A DNA stretch of 64,000 nt from Rutpela maculata (GCA_936432065.2 OW386289.2:12819077-12883076), one strand, 5' to 3'; counted from the first letter of the stretch, positions 33,125 through 45,454 are shown. Numbers and translations are program-made. The notes: a model not told the origin generated them from the letters alone.

Positions 33125-35440
33125 TCGATCAACCTGTAGCCCAGACGACAGAGAACATTTTATAGTGAAACCCACTAAAAATTGCAAATTGAATAATTTT
33201 TTTTTTTAATGAGTTCGTGAAAATGTATAAAATAATATCCTGAAAAGTTTACATTCCGCTCGGATGCAGAGCATAAAAAAAAAGTGAAAACAAATTTTTT
33301 TTCATCCATTTTTTCAAAATTTTTAAATTAAATCATGGTAGAAAAAAACAAAAAATACAGGTGGATAGACCACGTGTTTCTAAACAAAAAAATGTTCTAA
33401 TAAAGTTTGTCACTAAAGCCACGGTATTCCTGGAAAAAAATAGTGAAGTAACATTGTCACTTTACACGGCCAAGCGCACGGTTAAATGCATACTACGGAA
33501 CCTCTAAAAATTCTTAGCAGTTCTAACGAGTAAAATAAAGCTTTTTCTCTTTCTAATTACACATTTATAACATTTCTCTTAGTGAATAGGAGGATACGTA
33601 GTGAGTCTGGAGGGAAAATATATAATTATGAACGCATACACAGACACCACACAGCCGCTGAATGCTCGCATGAATTTTTACGTGCCTTTACTGTATTATA
33701 TTTATTACATTTATTATTAAAAAAATTTTTCACATTTCAGCTATATCCAATGGATTCCTTATACATTTATTAATGTATTGAAAAATTTCCAGAATTTATA
33801 TTCAAAACAATCAGAGATATTTTCATAGTTATAAGGATAATATCGTGAAAGTAGCAATTTCTTATCATGATCTGATTGATCATATTTTCGAAAAAATGCA
33901 TACAAGTAAACGAATTTCTGTTTGAACATTCGAAAAGTATACATTTTTCCCTAAATAGTCATATTTTATTTTTTCCAATGGGTCAATTTCTCGGCAAGTT
34001 ACAGCCTCCAATATATATATTTATCAAGAAAATCATCAAGCAAGGAAATTAAAATGATTTGAGATTTACTTTTTTTTGAATCCACGTTACTACAACTTAA
34101 TAAACCATAATAATCATGAGGTGTACGTACTTTTTAACAGTTTTCAATGAAGAAAGAATTTTTTTGAAGTGTTTTTATTATACTCTTCACAAATACGAAA
34201 ACGAAGAGTATATTGAAAAAAATTTTCATATCATTGTGTTAGTGAACGAATTCTGAACAACTTTCAAAATGTCCGTCTGTCCGTCCGCCTGTCCGTCCAT
34301 CACGTTTCTTGTAAGCACGATAACTGAAGAAAGAAAAATCCGATTCTACTGAAATTTGGGCACTAAATTGGTGTTAGCTAGAGGAAGAACCCTATTGTTT
34401 TTTAACAAAATCAATCAGTAAATAAAAATGTTATTAATGATTTAAATTTGAAAAAAATTTTTTCATTTTTATGTTTTTGTAATTGAATAGAAATCTGGTG
34501 AAATGATATTTCATTTTAATATTTAAATAGTTATATATTTTCAAAAATACATTTCATAAGTAATATACAACCGTGATTTTAGCTCGTCTCTTATAATGTA
34601 AAAATTTGCATTTTTTTACGTATTAGGTGGTGGTGTAGTTCTTACGCTTTTGACTCGGGATCCAAGGGTCCCGGGTTCGAAACCCAAATGGGGTTTGGTA
34701 TTATAGTTTTTTTTATTTTTACTTTATTTTTCACTGAGTCTTTTACAACTAAGTTCGTACTAAAAAATTAAAAATGTCTAAAACTAACATTATTTACAAA
34801 AAAGTAGTATTCTGTAGAATGTGTAGCAATTATATAAAAAAATCAGTGAACAGGCGAAGAGTACGTTTTTAGCTTGTTTTTTTCTATATTTTTTATTGTG
34901 ACGATTGAGTTCGATCGTGAAAATACATATTAGTATATTTTTCCCATCCATCCTTTGCTTGTTTTGTTTAAAACAAAAAAGCATCAGAAAGCTACAATTT
35001 CCATCTTTTAAAAGAACCGAAACTCATCTAGATTGAACAAATTCTGATTTAGTGACATGTAATTCAGTGGGTCGGTGTCACAGTCATGCATATTCAAGCG
35101 CGCGCACGTATGTATCTCGCTTCGAGTTACACGTTACACTTGACAATTTTTTTTCGGAAAAACCGGGGCTTTAGCGATAAATTTCGGTAGGTCATTTTTT
35201 GTTCATAAATACGTGATCTATCCATCTGCATTTTTTATTTTTTCCTAGCTTGACTTAATTTCAAAATTTTGAAAGAATGGATGAAAAAAAATTTTTTTTC
35301 CCTTTTTTTTTGGTTCTGCATCCGAGCGAAATGTAAGCTGTTCAGGATATTATTCTATACGCTTTCATTAACTTATTAAAAAAAAATTATTCAGTTTTCA
35401 AAGTTTCGTGGGTAAATACCTTCATCGACTGAGTTACTTG
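33125..35440 (+). mobile_element. Unnamed TIR element U, copy A (split by a family T MITE)
   Basis: Subterminal inverted repeats: AATGAGTTCGTGAAAATGT and ACATTCCGCTCGGATGCAG at about 33205-33270 mirror CTGCATCCGAGCGAAATGT and the following ~65 bp at 35317-35390. Copy B at 51946-56012 is in the opposite orientation and matches along the whole length (for example GTAGCCCAGACGACAGAGAAC at 33136 and its complement near 55988). Without the insertion at 34177-34863 the element is about 1.6 kb. No transposase frame is seen, so it is probably non-autonomous. Ends are approximate. Confidence 0.75.
34177..34863 (+). mobile_element. Family T element, copy 2, with tRNA-like segment
   Basis: Bounded by ATTATACTCTTCAC and GCGAAGAGTA, with the TCCGTCTGTCCGTCC block, GCTAGAGGAAGAACCCTATT and a tRNA-like part (A box TGGTGTAGTTC at 34631-34641, B box GGTTCGAAACC at 34674-34684, preceded by a good CCCGGG stem). 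It interrupts element U copy A; copy B continues uninterrupted across this position. Confidence 0.8.
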
Positions 35441-36577
35441 GCTATTTATAAGATGGAAATAAATCTTTTACAATTTCTTTGCATCTATTATAGTTTCAGA
35501 GTTATACAAAAAAAAATAATTATTAAAAAGAAATTGCAGTATCAAAAAATTATAAAAAATTAATGAGTTTTTGAATTATAATTATATTCTAAATAGTATT
35601 TTGAATTTTGAGCATTGAAAAAAATAAATAAAATCGATTCTCAAATAAAACTATCTTTCCTGCACTAAAAGTGCTTTTCAATCCATCTTCTATTGCAGTC
35701 ACTGTTAATGAAATTATCAACACATACAAAATTGCAATTTTTTGTTTTGAATTAAACCTGTTTAGTTAGAAATCGTGGTGCCCATATTGTCGGTTTTTCT
35801 ATGACGATAAAGAACACACTTTAATAATCAAATATTTTTCAACATAAATAGATAGTAACCGTAAAGATAAAGGGAATATGTGGTTCGAACGTTTTATACG
35901 AGCTCTTAGATTTTATTATCTTAAGAACACACTTGACTCGCCCTTATGTTTATCTATATTTAGAAAAAGAATTATCTATAAATAAGTGCATCCCCATCCC
36001 TATCTGTTCAAGATGTCCTAGACCATATAGCAAACTCTCGACAGACTCAATTTAAACACGATAAGAATAGAAAGTGTCACTAAATTTGTTTAAAAATAAA
36101 AATATATCAAATACACCATATTTTTATCATCAGAAATTTCAGTCGAACAAACAAAACGACATCGTCAAATACTTAGGTCCATAAGTCAATATTTTGATAA
36201 TCCAAATATTAGCGTTTCTAAGAAACTGGAAGGTGATAATAGCTATGCTCACCTTAGCATAACAAGATGTACTTGTACGATAGCAGAATAACACTGCAAT
36301 GTTTAATTATGGCTGTGGGGTATATTTCTATATACATTTTAATTTGAAAGGTGCGCTACTGTGATTTGAAAACACACATCTGTCTGAAATTTACCTGTAA
36401 TATTTTGCCAAGTTCGCTATTATATGAAAACCAGTGGTTCCAATTTATACCATTGCTTTTACTAGTATTTATTTCTATAATAATATAACAAAAAATGTTG
36501 ATAATTTTTGTAGTCTTGTATTATAAATTATATTTTGTAATAAAAATATACTTATCCATAATAGTGATAAAAATAAC
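35441..36577. other. Non-coding stretch, nothing recognised
   Basis: AT-rich, no usable frames and no partner in the window. Confidence 0.4.
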
Positions 36578-37786
36578 ACAGGCACACACAAAAAAGTCAA
36601 TTTTCTGAGGTTTCAGATACATACTCCCATGTATTTTTGACCGCTCAACACGATCCCGATGTCACTTTTGCTCCATCAGGTCAGAGTTTTTTTTAACGAC
36701 GAAAAACAGGTTAAAACAGGCCAAAATAGAGTTTAAAATATAAATTAAAGATTTTAAATAAGTAAACCACGTATTCGATGTATTCTTTGCCGCTGAGCAC
36801 GATGCCAATGTCAGTTTCAACCAATCAGGCCATGACTTCTTATTTATCCTGATTTATTCTTTTATGTGGTACCGTACTCTTTTATCTTTAAATGATCTCC
36901 CTAATGGTTTTCTTTTTCGTCTTATTCTTTTCGTTTTCACATCTTTTTTTAGTGTTCAGCAGTAGTCTGCCATCATATTAACATCCCATCCACCTTGATA
37001 TCTACGTTCCATTTCCTTTATATCTTGGTGAAAACGTTCACGATGCTCTTCACTCTAACCACCTAAATTTTCTGGGAACTGGTATAGATGAGAATGCAGG
37101 AAATGTAGTTTCAAATTCATTAATTTTCCGAATTTTTCTACCTACTACTATTTCTATTACTTTCTACTATTTTTTTGTAGTCTTTCCTCATATTATTTCC
37201 TAAAAATGTATGAACAACTTCTTTAAAGCTCTGCTAAGCTCCTTTTTTCGTATCTGATATTGTAGTGATGAATTTCTTATTTCTTAACATTTTCCTTATT
37301 TGTAGACGATTAAAAATGCCTCTCTTCAATTTGGCTTCGCTTGTCTGTGGAAATTGTATTCCCAAATACTCAAAACATCTTCCTGATTGGTTGAAACTGA
37401 CATCGAGATCGTGTTCAGCGGTCAAAAATATATCGAATACATGGTCTACTTATTTAAAATCATTAATTTATATTTTAAACCCTATTCTGGCCTGTTTTAA
37501 CCTGTTTTTCGTGGTTAAAAAAAATCCTGACCTGATGGAGCAAAACTGACATCGGGATCGTGTTCAGCGGTCAAAAATACATCGAATACATGATTTACTT
37601 ATTTAAAATCTTTAATTTATATTTTAAACCCCATTCTGGTCTGTTTTAACCTGTTTTCGTGGTTAACAAAAAATCCTGACCTAATTGTGTAAAACTGACA
37701 TCGGAATTGTGTTCAGCGGTCAAAAATAAATGGGAGTATATGTATATGTGAAACATCAGAAAATTAACTTTTTTTGTGTGCCTGCG
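36578..37786. mobile_element. Inverted-repeat element carrying a relic of the unnamed gene family
   Basis: ACAGGCACACACAAAAAAG at the left mirrors TTTTTTTGTGTGCCTG at the right. Both arms contain GACCGCTGAACACGATC.CGATGTCA-type units: two complements on the left (about 36640 and 36790) and three on the right (about 37396, 37544 and 37690, spaced ~148-150 bp). The centre (36854-37383) holds the pseudogene. This looks like one transposon with repeated subterminal motifs. Confidence 0.75.
36854..37383 (-). pseudogene. Unnamed repeat-associated protein, C-terminal part, broken (relic 2)
   Basis: Minus-strand pieces align in order with the gene relic at 12940-13453: CFEYLGIQFPQTSEAKLKRG, then VVHTFLGNN, a FLHSHL-like segment, ERFHQDIKEMERRYQGGW, MMADYC and a Lys/Arg-rich end (RRKRKP, then RVRYHIKE) to TAA at 36854. 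Several frameshifts and at least two stops. The C-terminal third is better preserved than in relic 1, so the family's natural end can be read here. Confidence 0.75.
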
Positions 37787-38302
37787 TAAGTCTGATCACA
37801 CTAGTATATCAATAATAAATCTCCCCTACGACGCATCTTATGGAGAAAATAGATGGTGTCTTTGAAAATCATCCGCTGAATATCTAATATGCTGTGATGT
37901 ATACAATGTGAGTGTGAAGGACAATTTTTTGTCAAAGATAATTCCCAGCTCACAGAAAGTGTCAGGTCTTTAGAATGTCTTATTATCAATGGAATAACCA
38001 AAGTGGATCAAGGATTTTTTGGTGGAGTAGGACATTTCTGGACATTTAAAGTAAATTGTTTTTTATGCACCAGTCCTTGTTCAGAATTAAATTTTATTGA
38101 AGTACAAGACAACCGTCGATACTTGCAACTCTACAATAAATTTTTTAATCGTCGGCATACAACTGGCAGAGTACTGTCAAGCTATCAACAACACCACTAA
38201 TGAATAAAATAAAGAACAGAGCATATTTTTCCAAAATTTTATCTATACCGATACATTACATAAAATGTCATGTCCATCAGACTAGAACATCATATGTTTA
38301 TG
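37787..38302. other. Non-coding stretch, nothing recognised
   Basis: No gene found between the two elements that carry relics 2 and 3. Confidence 0.4.
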
Positions 38303-38368
38303 ATTTTGGGATCGCTAAGTCCAAATCTGACGTCAGAGTAACTCCGTCACGTCAGATTTCCTCCCTAA
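38303..38368 (+). repeat. Iteron-like unit left of relic 3
   Basis: ATTTTGGGATCGCTAAGTCC followed by AAATCTGACGTCAGAG and CCCTAACCTCAAAAAATAG. The same motif order recurs at 38768-38812 and in reverse at 39387-39716. Related to the units in 36578-37786. Confidence 0.65.
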
Positions 38369-38471
38369 CCTCAAAAAATAGTCAAAAGACGCTAAAATTA
38401 TACCATTAGAGGTTGAACTCTAACTCTTACCACTGAAATCGTTTGTGAAAAAGGTTAATTTATGTTTCTGG

Positions 38472-38767
38472 CAAAGATGGTTAAAGAAAATTTTCCATTT
38501 GAAAGTTCCCAGAACGAAATTTTGATAAAAATGAAAGTTTTCAATACAATATTTGAATATTGAAATATTTTAAAGTTTACAAAATTCCAGGAAAGCTTCC
38601 TTTGGGAACTTTCGGAATATTCAAATATTTTATTGAAAACTTTAATCCGAAAACTTTCATATGGAACGTTTCCTTTATCTATCCCTGATTTTTATCAAAT
38701 CTTTGTTCCGGATAGTCCTGAAAATTTCCTGGAAACGTTGATTGGAAAGTTTCCTTTACCATCTCTG
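38472..38767. mobile_element. hAT-type MITE, second copy
   Basis: CAAAGATGGTTAAAG left end, CTTTACCATCTCTG right end, flanked by GTTTCTGG (38464-38471) and GTTTTTGG (38768-38775), seven of eight identical. Interior like 8625-8851 (AATATTTGAATATT, GGAACTTTCGGAATATTC) but with an extra duplicated terminal piece (about 38655-38690). Confidence 0.8.
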
Positions 38768-38813
38768 GTTTTTGGCGTCACTGAATCCGAATGCTATGTC
38801 AGATTTGCCCCAT

Positions 38814-39283
38814 CTAGAGATCGTGATAACCATTATACACGAAGAATATGGCCAAAGAGAACATCGTTTAGATCGGGTGCAACGAACATCATTAAATATT
38901 CTCCGGTAGATCCAAAAAAGTACTATTTCCACTCCTTCATACCAAACTTGATCTAATGAAGCAGTTTGTTAAAGCTCTAGATAAAGAAGGAGAATTCAAA
39001 ACTAAAACAAGGTGTTTCGACGGACCACAAATTCGTCTTACACTTTCTACATTCATATGTTCATTACTTCTCAATGAATTTAGTAGATAATAGTGAGAAG
39101 CAAGGAGAGAGATGTCACCGAGACATCAAGAAAATGGAGCATCGATATCAAGAGAGATGTTAATATGATGGCCGATTTTGTTGGACTCTGAAAAGAGAAA
39201 ATGTGCGAAAGGGAGTGAAACGTAAGAGAAAGCCATTCCATAAAAGGATAAGAGTCCGATATCATAAAAGAATGGATGTGTAA
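38814..39283 (+). pseudogene. Unnamed repeat-associated protein, fragment (relic 3)
   Basis: RDRDNHYTRRIWPKRTSF corresponds to the segment after CEWDSR in relic 1. FVKALDKEGEF follows, and after a deletion and frameshifts GERCHRDIKKMEHRYQ, FCWTLKREN and a basic tail (KRKRKPFHKRIRVRYHK) end at TAA 39281-39283. Middle parts are missing. Iteron-like units lie immediately on both sides. Confidence 0.75.
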
Positions 39284-39386
39284 TAATGGGGTATATAGGT
39301 AAAATTAAAGTAAGGCAGAGGTCCAGCTTCAAAGTATACGATATTTTGTAGTCTCAAGTTTATAAATTGATTACAGAGAAACGATC

Positions 39387-39716
39387 ACCTGATGAGGCAA
39401 ATCATTCGGATTCAGTGACCCCAAAAACATAAAAAAACCTTTTTTACAAACGGTTTCAATGGTAAAAGTTTAAACCTTAAGAGTGCCATTTCAACTTTTT
39501 TTACCTATTTCTTGAGATTATGAAGGGAATGTTACCTGATGGGGCAAATATGACATCTCATCCAGATTTAGTGACTCCAAAAGCCTTTTTTATAAACGAT
39601 TTTACTGGTTCAATAGTATAATTTCAGTGTTTTTTACTATTTCTTGAGGTTAGAGAGGATAGCTAACGTGATGGAGTAAATTTGATCTCAGATTCTGCTT
39701 CAGCGATCCCAAAAAC
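39387..39716 (-). repeat. Three iteron-like units right of relic 3
   Basis: Units at about 39387, 39536 and 39669: CCTGATGAGGCAAATCATTC + GGATTCAGTGACCCCAAAAA, CCTGATGGGGCAAATATGAC + AGATTTAGTGACTCCAAAAG, CGTGATGGAGTAAATTTGAT + CTGCTTCAGCGATCCCAAAA. Spacing is ~135-150 bp. They are inverted relative to the units on the left. Confidence 0.75.
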
Positions 39717-40265
39717 ATAAAGATATGATAGTCTACTGTGGTGGACATAACTTTATTTTTGCTGGACCTGTGTTGTTAATGAAGCTATTTTAAACTGTTT
39801 AAACACTGGCTGTTTCATTTTTTTTTTAAGAAATGATTAAACATTTTATGTTATCACAAGTTGCTACAAGGTAAAAAATATGTGAAAATTCAGAATAATT
39901 TCATATGTAATGATAATTTTTCTTTTGGGTTATTATTGTAGTAAAAGTCATCGTCTTCAGTTTCTATATGGCCTGGATACTTACTCTTACTCTTAAGGGG
40001 TGAACCACTCCTAAATTTAAATATTCAATATTTGAAAAAGCATTACTAATTTATTTTTGAAACATAGGATAGTTATGCTTTTGGGATCGCTGATTACGAA
40101 TCTGAAGTCAAATTTTAAAAAATCAAAATGGCGGCTGTAATGTGGCGGATGGAATTGTTTTTCTAAAACAAATGTCTTAAACAGACAAAAACAAATTCAG
40201 GATCTAAGTGATGCAATATATTATCGAAAAACGGCATTTTTGACAAAAAAATTTAATTACTAAGC
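39717..40265. other. Non-coding, one further degenerate iteron-like piece
   Basis: TTTTGGGATCGCTGATTACG at about 40079 matches the iteron core. Nothing else recognised. Confidence 0.45.
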
Positions 40266-41165
40266 AATTACAATAACAAAATGGCGACATTTTGTTAAAG
40301 AAATGTGAAAAAGCACATTATATATCGGCTATAACGTCTTTATTTTTTGTGATGTAGAAACAAACAAAAAATCATTTTAAAGATTGATTAATAATCTTTA
40401 ATTTTGTTCCTTAGAGTTTTTGAAGGAAGTGTCACAATTTCTAAGTTATTCAATATTTAAACCAAATATTTCATCCTAAAAATGATCGGATCCCCTCTAT
40501 AAAATTAAATATCTCCAAAACTATCAACCCTACACGAATATATAAAAAAGTTAAATAAGCTTCATTTTAGATTCCTACCATTTTTTCGCTAAAACTAATA
40601 TTCATTGAGATATTTGCAAAGAAAAAAAATATTACGTTTTTTTTTTCTAAAGTCACTTTACAGTTTAAAATGAACTTTTCTTCTAAAGCAAGCACTGTAA
40701 GCGGTTGGAAAAAATTAATCGTCTAGGTCACACTATATATTAACGAAAAACAGTATATAGGAATATAATTTTTAATTACTGACTACTTAAATTAACGAAA
40801 TGGCGACGTTTCTGTTTAAAAAATACATTGTTTCTGTCTTTTTGTTTTTTTTTTGCTATAGAAATAACCAAAAAAGCATTTAAAATCCTGGTTAATGGAC
40901 TTTCATTTTGATTGTCAGCATTTTTAACGTAAGTGCCATTGTTTCTAAGAAACAATTAAACTAAATACCTCGTCTCATAGGCATTTGGGCGCCACTTGTA
41001 TACTTCCAGATCTCCGAAACCATTAATTCTATAACAATTAGAAAAAAAAAAACGAAATTTATCCTAAATTTAGTAGCTTTCTTATTTGTCTCTAGCATGT
41101 TTTCGCTAAATGTAATACCTTTTGAGTTATTTGACGAAAACCTGTTTGAAGTACGTCTTTTTCAA
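40266..41165 (+). repeat. Two-unit tandem repeat, ~530-bp period
   Basis: Both units begin AA(C/A)GAAATGGCGAC-like / ACAAAATGGCGACATTT and continue through AAAAAGCATTTAAA-type, TAAGTTATTC..., ATCTCCAAAACTATCAA / ATCTCCGAAACCATTAA and TTTTTTCGCTAAAACTAAT / TTTTCGCTAAATGTAAT blocks. Non-coding. Confidence 0.65.
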
Positions 41166-41736
41166 GCTGAAATCCCAATTTTCTAGACGTTGTAACTTAA
41201 AGACTATCAATTTATATGAAAAGTTATATAAAAAGCCCACTATAAATTAGCAAGCGCCATTATATAGAAACTTTTCTTTGATGCATTTACTATTAAGTTG
41301 CCAAAAATGAACGAAATCTAATTCATATAACATTATTCTGAAGTTGAAACCTCTAGTTACTGTACTACTAACAAATTCTACTAAATCAAAGTCGCGTTGC
41401 GTTTTCGTTTGGGTACCGCTGGTATTTGTGGAGGTAATACAGAAGTGCACAAGGAAGGGATTTTGTAGACATGTGTATGTGTTTCACGCATCTGTCGGTA
41501 TGGCACATGCCCCAAGTCGGGTAGCAGGTAATTTCTGGTGAATTGAAAATTGAAATAACGTCAAGACCATTGTGCAATACCTGAAAGTTGTTCTCCAAGC
41601 GACTGAAATACGGTTGACACTAAAAAATGCCCTGTGTAGACACAATATTTTCTATAAAGTGATTTATATTTTGTACGACATTTACGCATTCCAAATAAAC
41701 GTTAAACAATGAAAATGATAAACGCATTCTATTATA
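41166..41736. other. Non-coding stretch, nothing recognised
   Basis: Open frames on both strands around 41250-41600 overlap each other and carry no known motif. Confidence 0.4.
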
Positions 41737-43418
41737 CAGTGTGTCCCATTTTGCTTTGAATCATAAAAAGTTTATTTTAAGTCTAATTTAGATCGAGTTT
41801 TTTTTACAATATAGATCTTTGTAAAGTGCATTCTTGTGATACATTAAAGAACAATGTTAAAAAAACAGGCTTTTTTGGCCCATCCATGGTAAAGTATGGA
41901 ATCCATCTTTTTTTACTGATTTTGAATAAGAATCTGTCATCCGAATTAGCTAAAAACATCGGGAAGACAGTAAAAAACTACCCTTATTTGGGGGTCGCAT
42001 TTAAATTGATATTAGAACTTGCAACAAAAAGTTATTCTTGAGTGCAGGAAATTTTTTCAAAATACTCAGTTTCGTTAAGTAAGTAGAAAAAGAAGCAAAA
42101 ATTCTAAATTCACCCCGCCCCCCCCCCTCCTTTCCCTCACCCTTCACCACCCATAAGAACGGTGTAAGTTACAATTAAATATCTAATATACGGTTATCTA
42201 TTTATTAAAAAAAAAAAAAAACTCCTCGTTAAATGGCTATTATAAGGCTATAATGTGATTACTTTTGGATACCCTTACACCCATCCCCACGAATTACGGT
42301 GGTGGATTTTACCTTTTTAGAATTTTTATTGGTTTTAATTTAAAAGAAATCCCTAACCACCCAGTTTGGTGTTTTTTTATCATAATAAGGTGGTTTAGTC
42401 AATTCAGATGAATATTTTTCACCCCTGAATATTTCTCACACTTTTGAGGTTGGGGTATATGGTGTGCATACTATTATCCAAAAAATATTACTTGTTTTTT
42501 ATATTAACAAATTCTTTAATTATTTAAATGACTTTTGGTTGGGAAAATGAGAATTTTCACTTTATGGCACCAAACAACACCAACCACTCAATAAGGTGTT
42601 CTGGTTTTTTAAAAATATGTAAATAACTATATAGTAGTTATAGTAGCTTACAACCCTCTTAGGTGTGGTAAGGAAATGGCGAGGAGGGTTGAAGGGGTAA
42701 ATTTTTTTTTACTTCTTTCTCTACTTAGTTATCGACATTTAGTTATTTTAAGAGAATTTCCTGCAAAAGAATAACCTCTTGTAGTTTCAATTCTAGTGAC
42801 AAATAAGGGTTGTGTTTTAATTAAAGTAGATTAAAAGAGACAGTTGGGCATCTAATCATTCTGTAAACAGAATGTTTGTTTTTTTGTAAAACATAAATGG
42901 TCGACCTATTGCTTTTGGTTTTGTGGGGTGGAAAATAACGATATATTATTAGCGATATTTTTAATTTAAAACCTGAGTACATCACTGGGTTTGTACTGAA
43001 TTTCGTTAAAAAATACCGATTTTTGAATTTTTGACAATTAAACGTTCATTTGTCAGTTGTTTGGGTCAAGGCACTCTTTTAAATACACAATCCCGTACAA
43101 TAATCGATTTTCACTGGCAATTTCAGAATTATTATTGCTCTCGGGAAAAATCCAAATCCATTTGGTACAAGCCCCTCTGAGGGGGTTGCCAAATCCAGTG
43201 GCATACTAAAATTTGAAATAAAAAAAATCGCTTATGAGATTTCATATTTTTTTTGCGTCCAATAACAAAAGCAATATGTCGACCTTTTCTGTTTTATAAA
43301 ATTGAATGTACCACGAGAATACACCTTTCAAAGATTTATATTATAAAAAACCCCGATCTAAATCGGATCTAAAATAAACTTTTTATGGAGGTGGTTTCAA
43401 GCAAAATAAGACACACTG
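41737..43418. mobile_element. Mariner-end foldback, 1.7 kb, multi-level palindrome
   Basis: CAGTGTGTCCCATTTTGC after TA (41735-41736) mirrors GCAAAATAAGACACACTG (to 43418). Left 41737-41850 pairs with 43320-43418. Left 41960-42180 pairs with 42640-42835. A separate palindrome (about 42870-43310, GGTCGACCTATTGCTTTTG facing CAAAAGCAATATGTCGACC) sits in the right arm. A C-rich tract is at 42113-42130. No transposase. Confidence 0.8.
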
Positions 43419-44370
43419 TCTATGCAGAGTGTCCGTGCAGAATAAGAGAAAGAATTGGGTATCTAATCATTCTGTAAACAGATGTAAGCTTCAGAATATG
43501 TTGTAAAGTTGATTAGAACTCGAATTAATGTCGGTAAAATACATGTTTTTCATTTTTACCCTCATGTTCTTAGTTCTTGAGAAAAGTGGAAATAAAAACT
43601 AAACTGTTAATAAAATTCTTAATAACGAGACTTTTATTGCGATATTTGAAGAGTATTTACCTGTTTCTTTAAATTATTTTTAATGAGCAAATACTAAACA
43701 CACTTAACAAACTACTGAAAAATAGGGGAGGTCAAAGAAAACATATTTTTGAAAATTGTAAAAATGCGCTTTTTTGAAAATAAAAAAAATGAACTAACCC
43801 CTAAAACTACATAAAATAACGTACAATCGAAAAAGAAAGTGACGTACAGAACCTCCTCGATAATTGACGAAGAATTAAAAATTTTATTTCGTCCGCCATA
43901 TTTGACCGTTCTATTTGACATACGATGTCCGGGATTGGTGCATTATATTTGACCATAAATGAGTTTTATTTTTGCTAACTTTGGTGAAATTACTCCTTTT
44001 TATAGAAAAGATATTTAATTTTAATTTTTTCGGCTGTTCGTGGTGTTTTCTATTTTTTTTCCAAGATGGCGGACTGACCAATACATGTCGGGCACATATT
44101 CTTTAAAGATTTTATTTCAAATAAGCCAATATTCCCATCCGATTACTAGTACAAGATATATTAAGCAGATAAGTTGAAAAATCCGTGAAAGCGCGTCAAA
44201 AAGTGCATATAACTTTTGACGCACAAGGGATTTTTGGCCGCAAACATTTTTTCGTAATCAAGAGGTCATAATACATAAGAATAGACAATAAAATTTTAGG
44301 TGGAATGTTTGTTACCGAAAGAAATAAATTCAACTGCACTATATATGTATGCACTATTATATATATTATC
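43419..44370. other. Non-coding stretch, nothing recognised
   Basis: Begins with a repeat of TCTAATCATTCTGTAAACAG also at 42852; the rest shows no gene or partner. Confidence 0.4.
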
Positions 44371-44920
44371 CAGGGTGGACCATTAATAAGTTCAAGGGTA
44401 GATTCTTTTGATCAAAATATGAGGATATAATCAAACATGCTCTAGTAAATTGTTGCCGTGGAAAAAGATACAGGGTGTCAAAATTATATGTTTTTTTCTT
44501 TTTTTTGCAATATCTCAACCACCTCTTCACCGATCTTCTCCCAATTTGGTAAGGAAACATTTTTTAGGCTAAAAAACAATAATTTAGGTATTACATCATG
44601 CTAGCCCGTGGAGGGCGCCTCATGAGCTATACCTGATGACGAATATTTTGTCTCTTTTTTTTACGAAACATAGTGGGCTAGCTGATGTAATACATAAATC
44701 ATTGTTTCTTAGCTTGAAAAATCTTTCCTTACCAAATTAGGAGAAGATCGGTCAAGAGGTAATTGAGATATTGCAAAAGAAAAGAAAAAAAATGACAATT
44801 TTGACACCCTGTATCTTTTTCCACAGCAAGAATTTACTAAAGCTTGTTTGGTTCTATCCTCATATTTTGGTCCAAAGAATCTACCCTTGAACTGTGGCCT
44901 ATTATTAATGGTCCACCCTG
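44371..44920. mobile_element. Mariner-end foldback MITE, 550 bp
   Basis: CAGGGTGGACCATTAATAA mirrors TTATTAATGGTCCACCCTG, followed by TA (44921-44922). Arms of about 240 bp include an inner ACAGGGTGTCAAAATT / AATTTTGACACCCTGTA pair, an older set of mariner ends inside. Non-coding. Confidence 0.85.
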
Positions 44921-45454
44921 TATACAGGGTGTTTGGTACATCGATAGAAAGTTTTCACTGGGTGATAGTTGGGGTCGTTTGGAACCTACATGACCATATT
45001 TACCCTTATGCAAAGTCTCACCGTTTTTGAGATATCGGCATTTTTAAATGTTTTTGCGAATTAGTTGAGTTATCACTAATACATGTTATTTTTTATGATA
45101 CTAAATACTTTTAGCTTTCTTAAATATATTTTTTTAGATATTCTTCATATGCACTTTGTCGAAATAGCACAAAAGACATGCCGAAGTATTGGTATAAAAA
45201 TTATGTAGGACAATTTATGTTGGAATACATTGGTTCGATTTTTTTTTCTATTTGAAGCAAAATTTTCTCAAAAGCGGGGCCTACTTCAAAAGATTCAAAT
45301 AGTTTTAAAAACTTCTCTATTGCATACTCTTTCCAATGCTATACTACGTCATGACAGAATTATACTTAATTAAATTAAAAAGTAAACAAGTATTGATCAT
45401 TTTATTACTTTTATTTCCAGTTCTAACTAAAGCAAATATGACTAAAATTTATAA

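Noticed and set aside
37234..37425. N-terminal part of the minus-strand frame (TAEHDLDVSFNQS)
   Set aside because: That part is the translated iteron unit; only the sequence from about 37383 downwards is homologous to the gene family.
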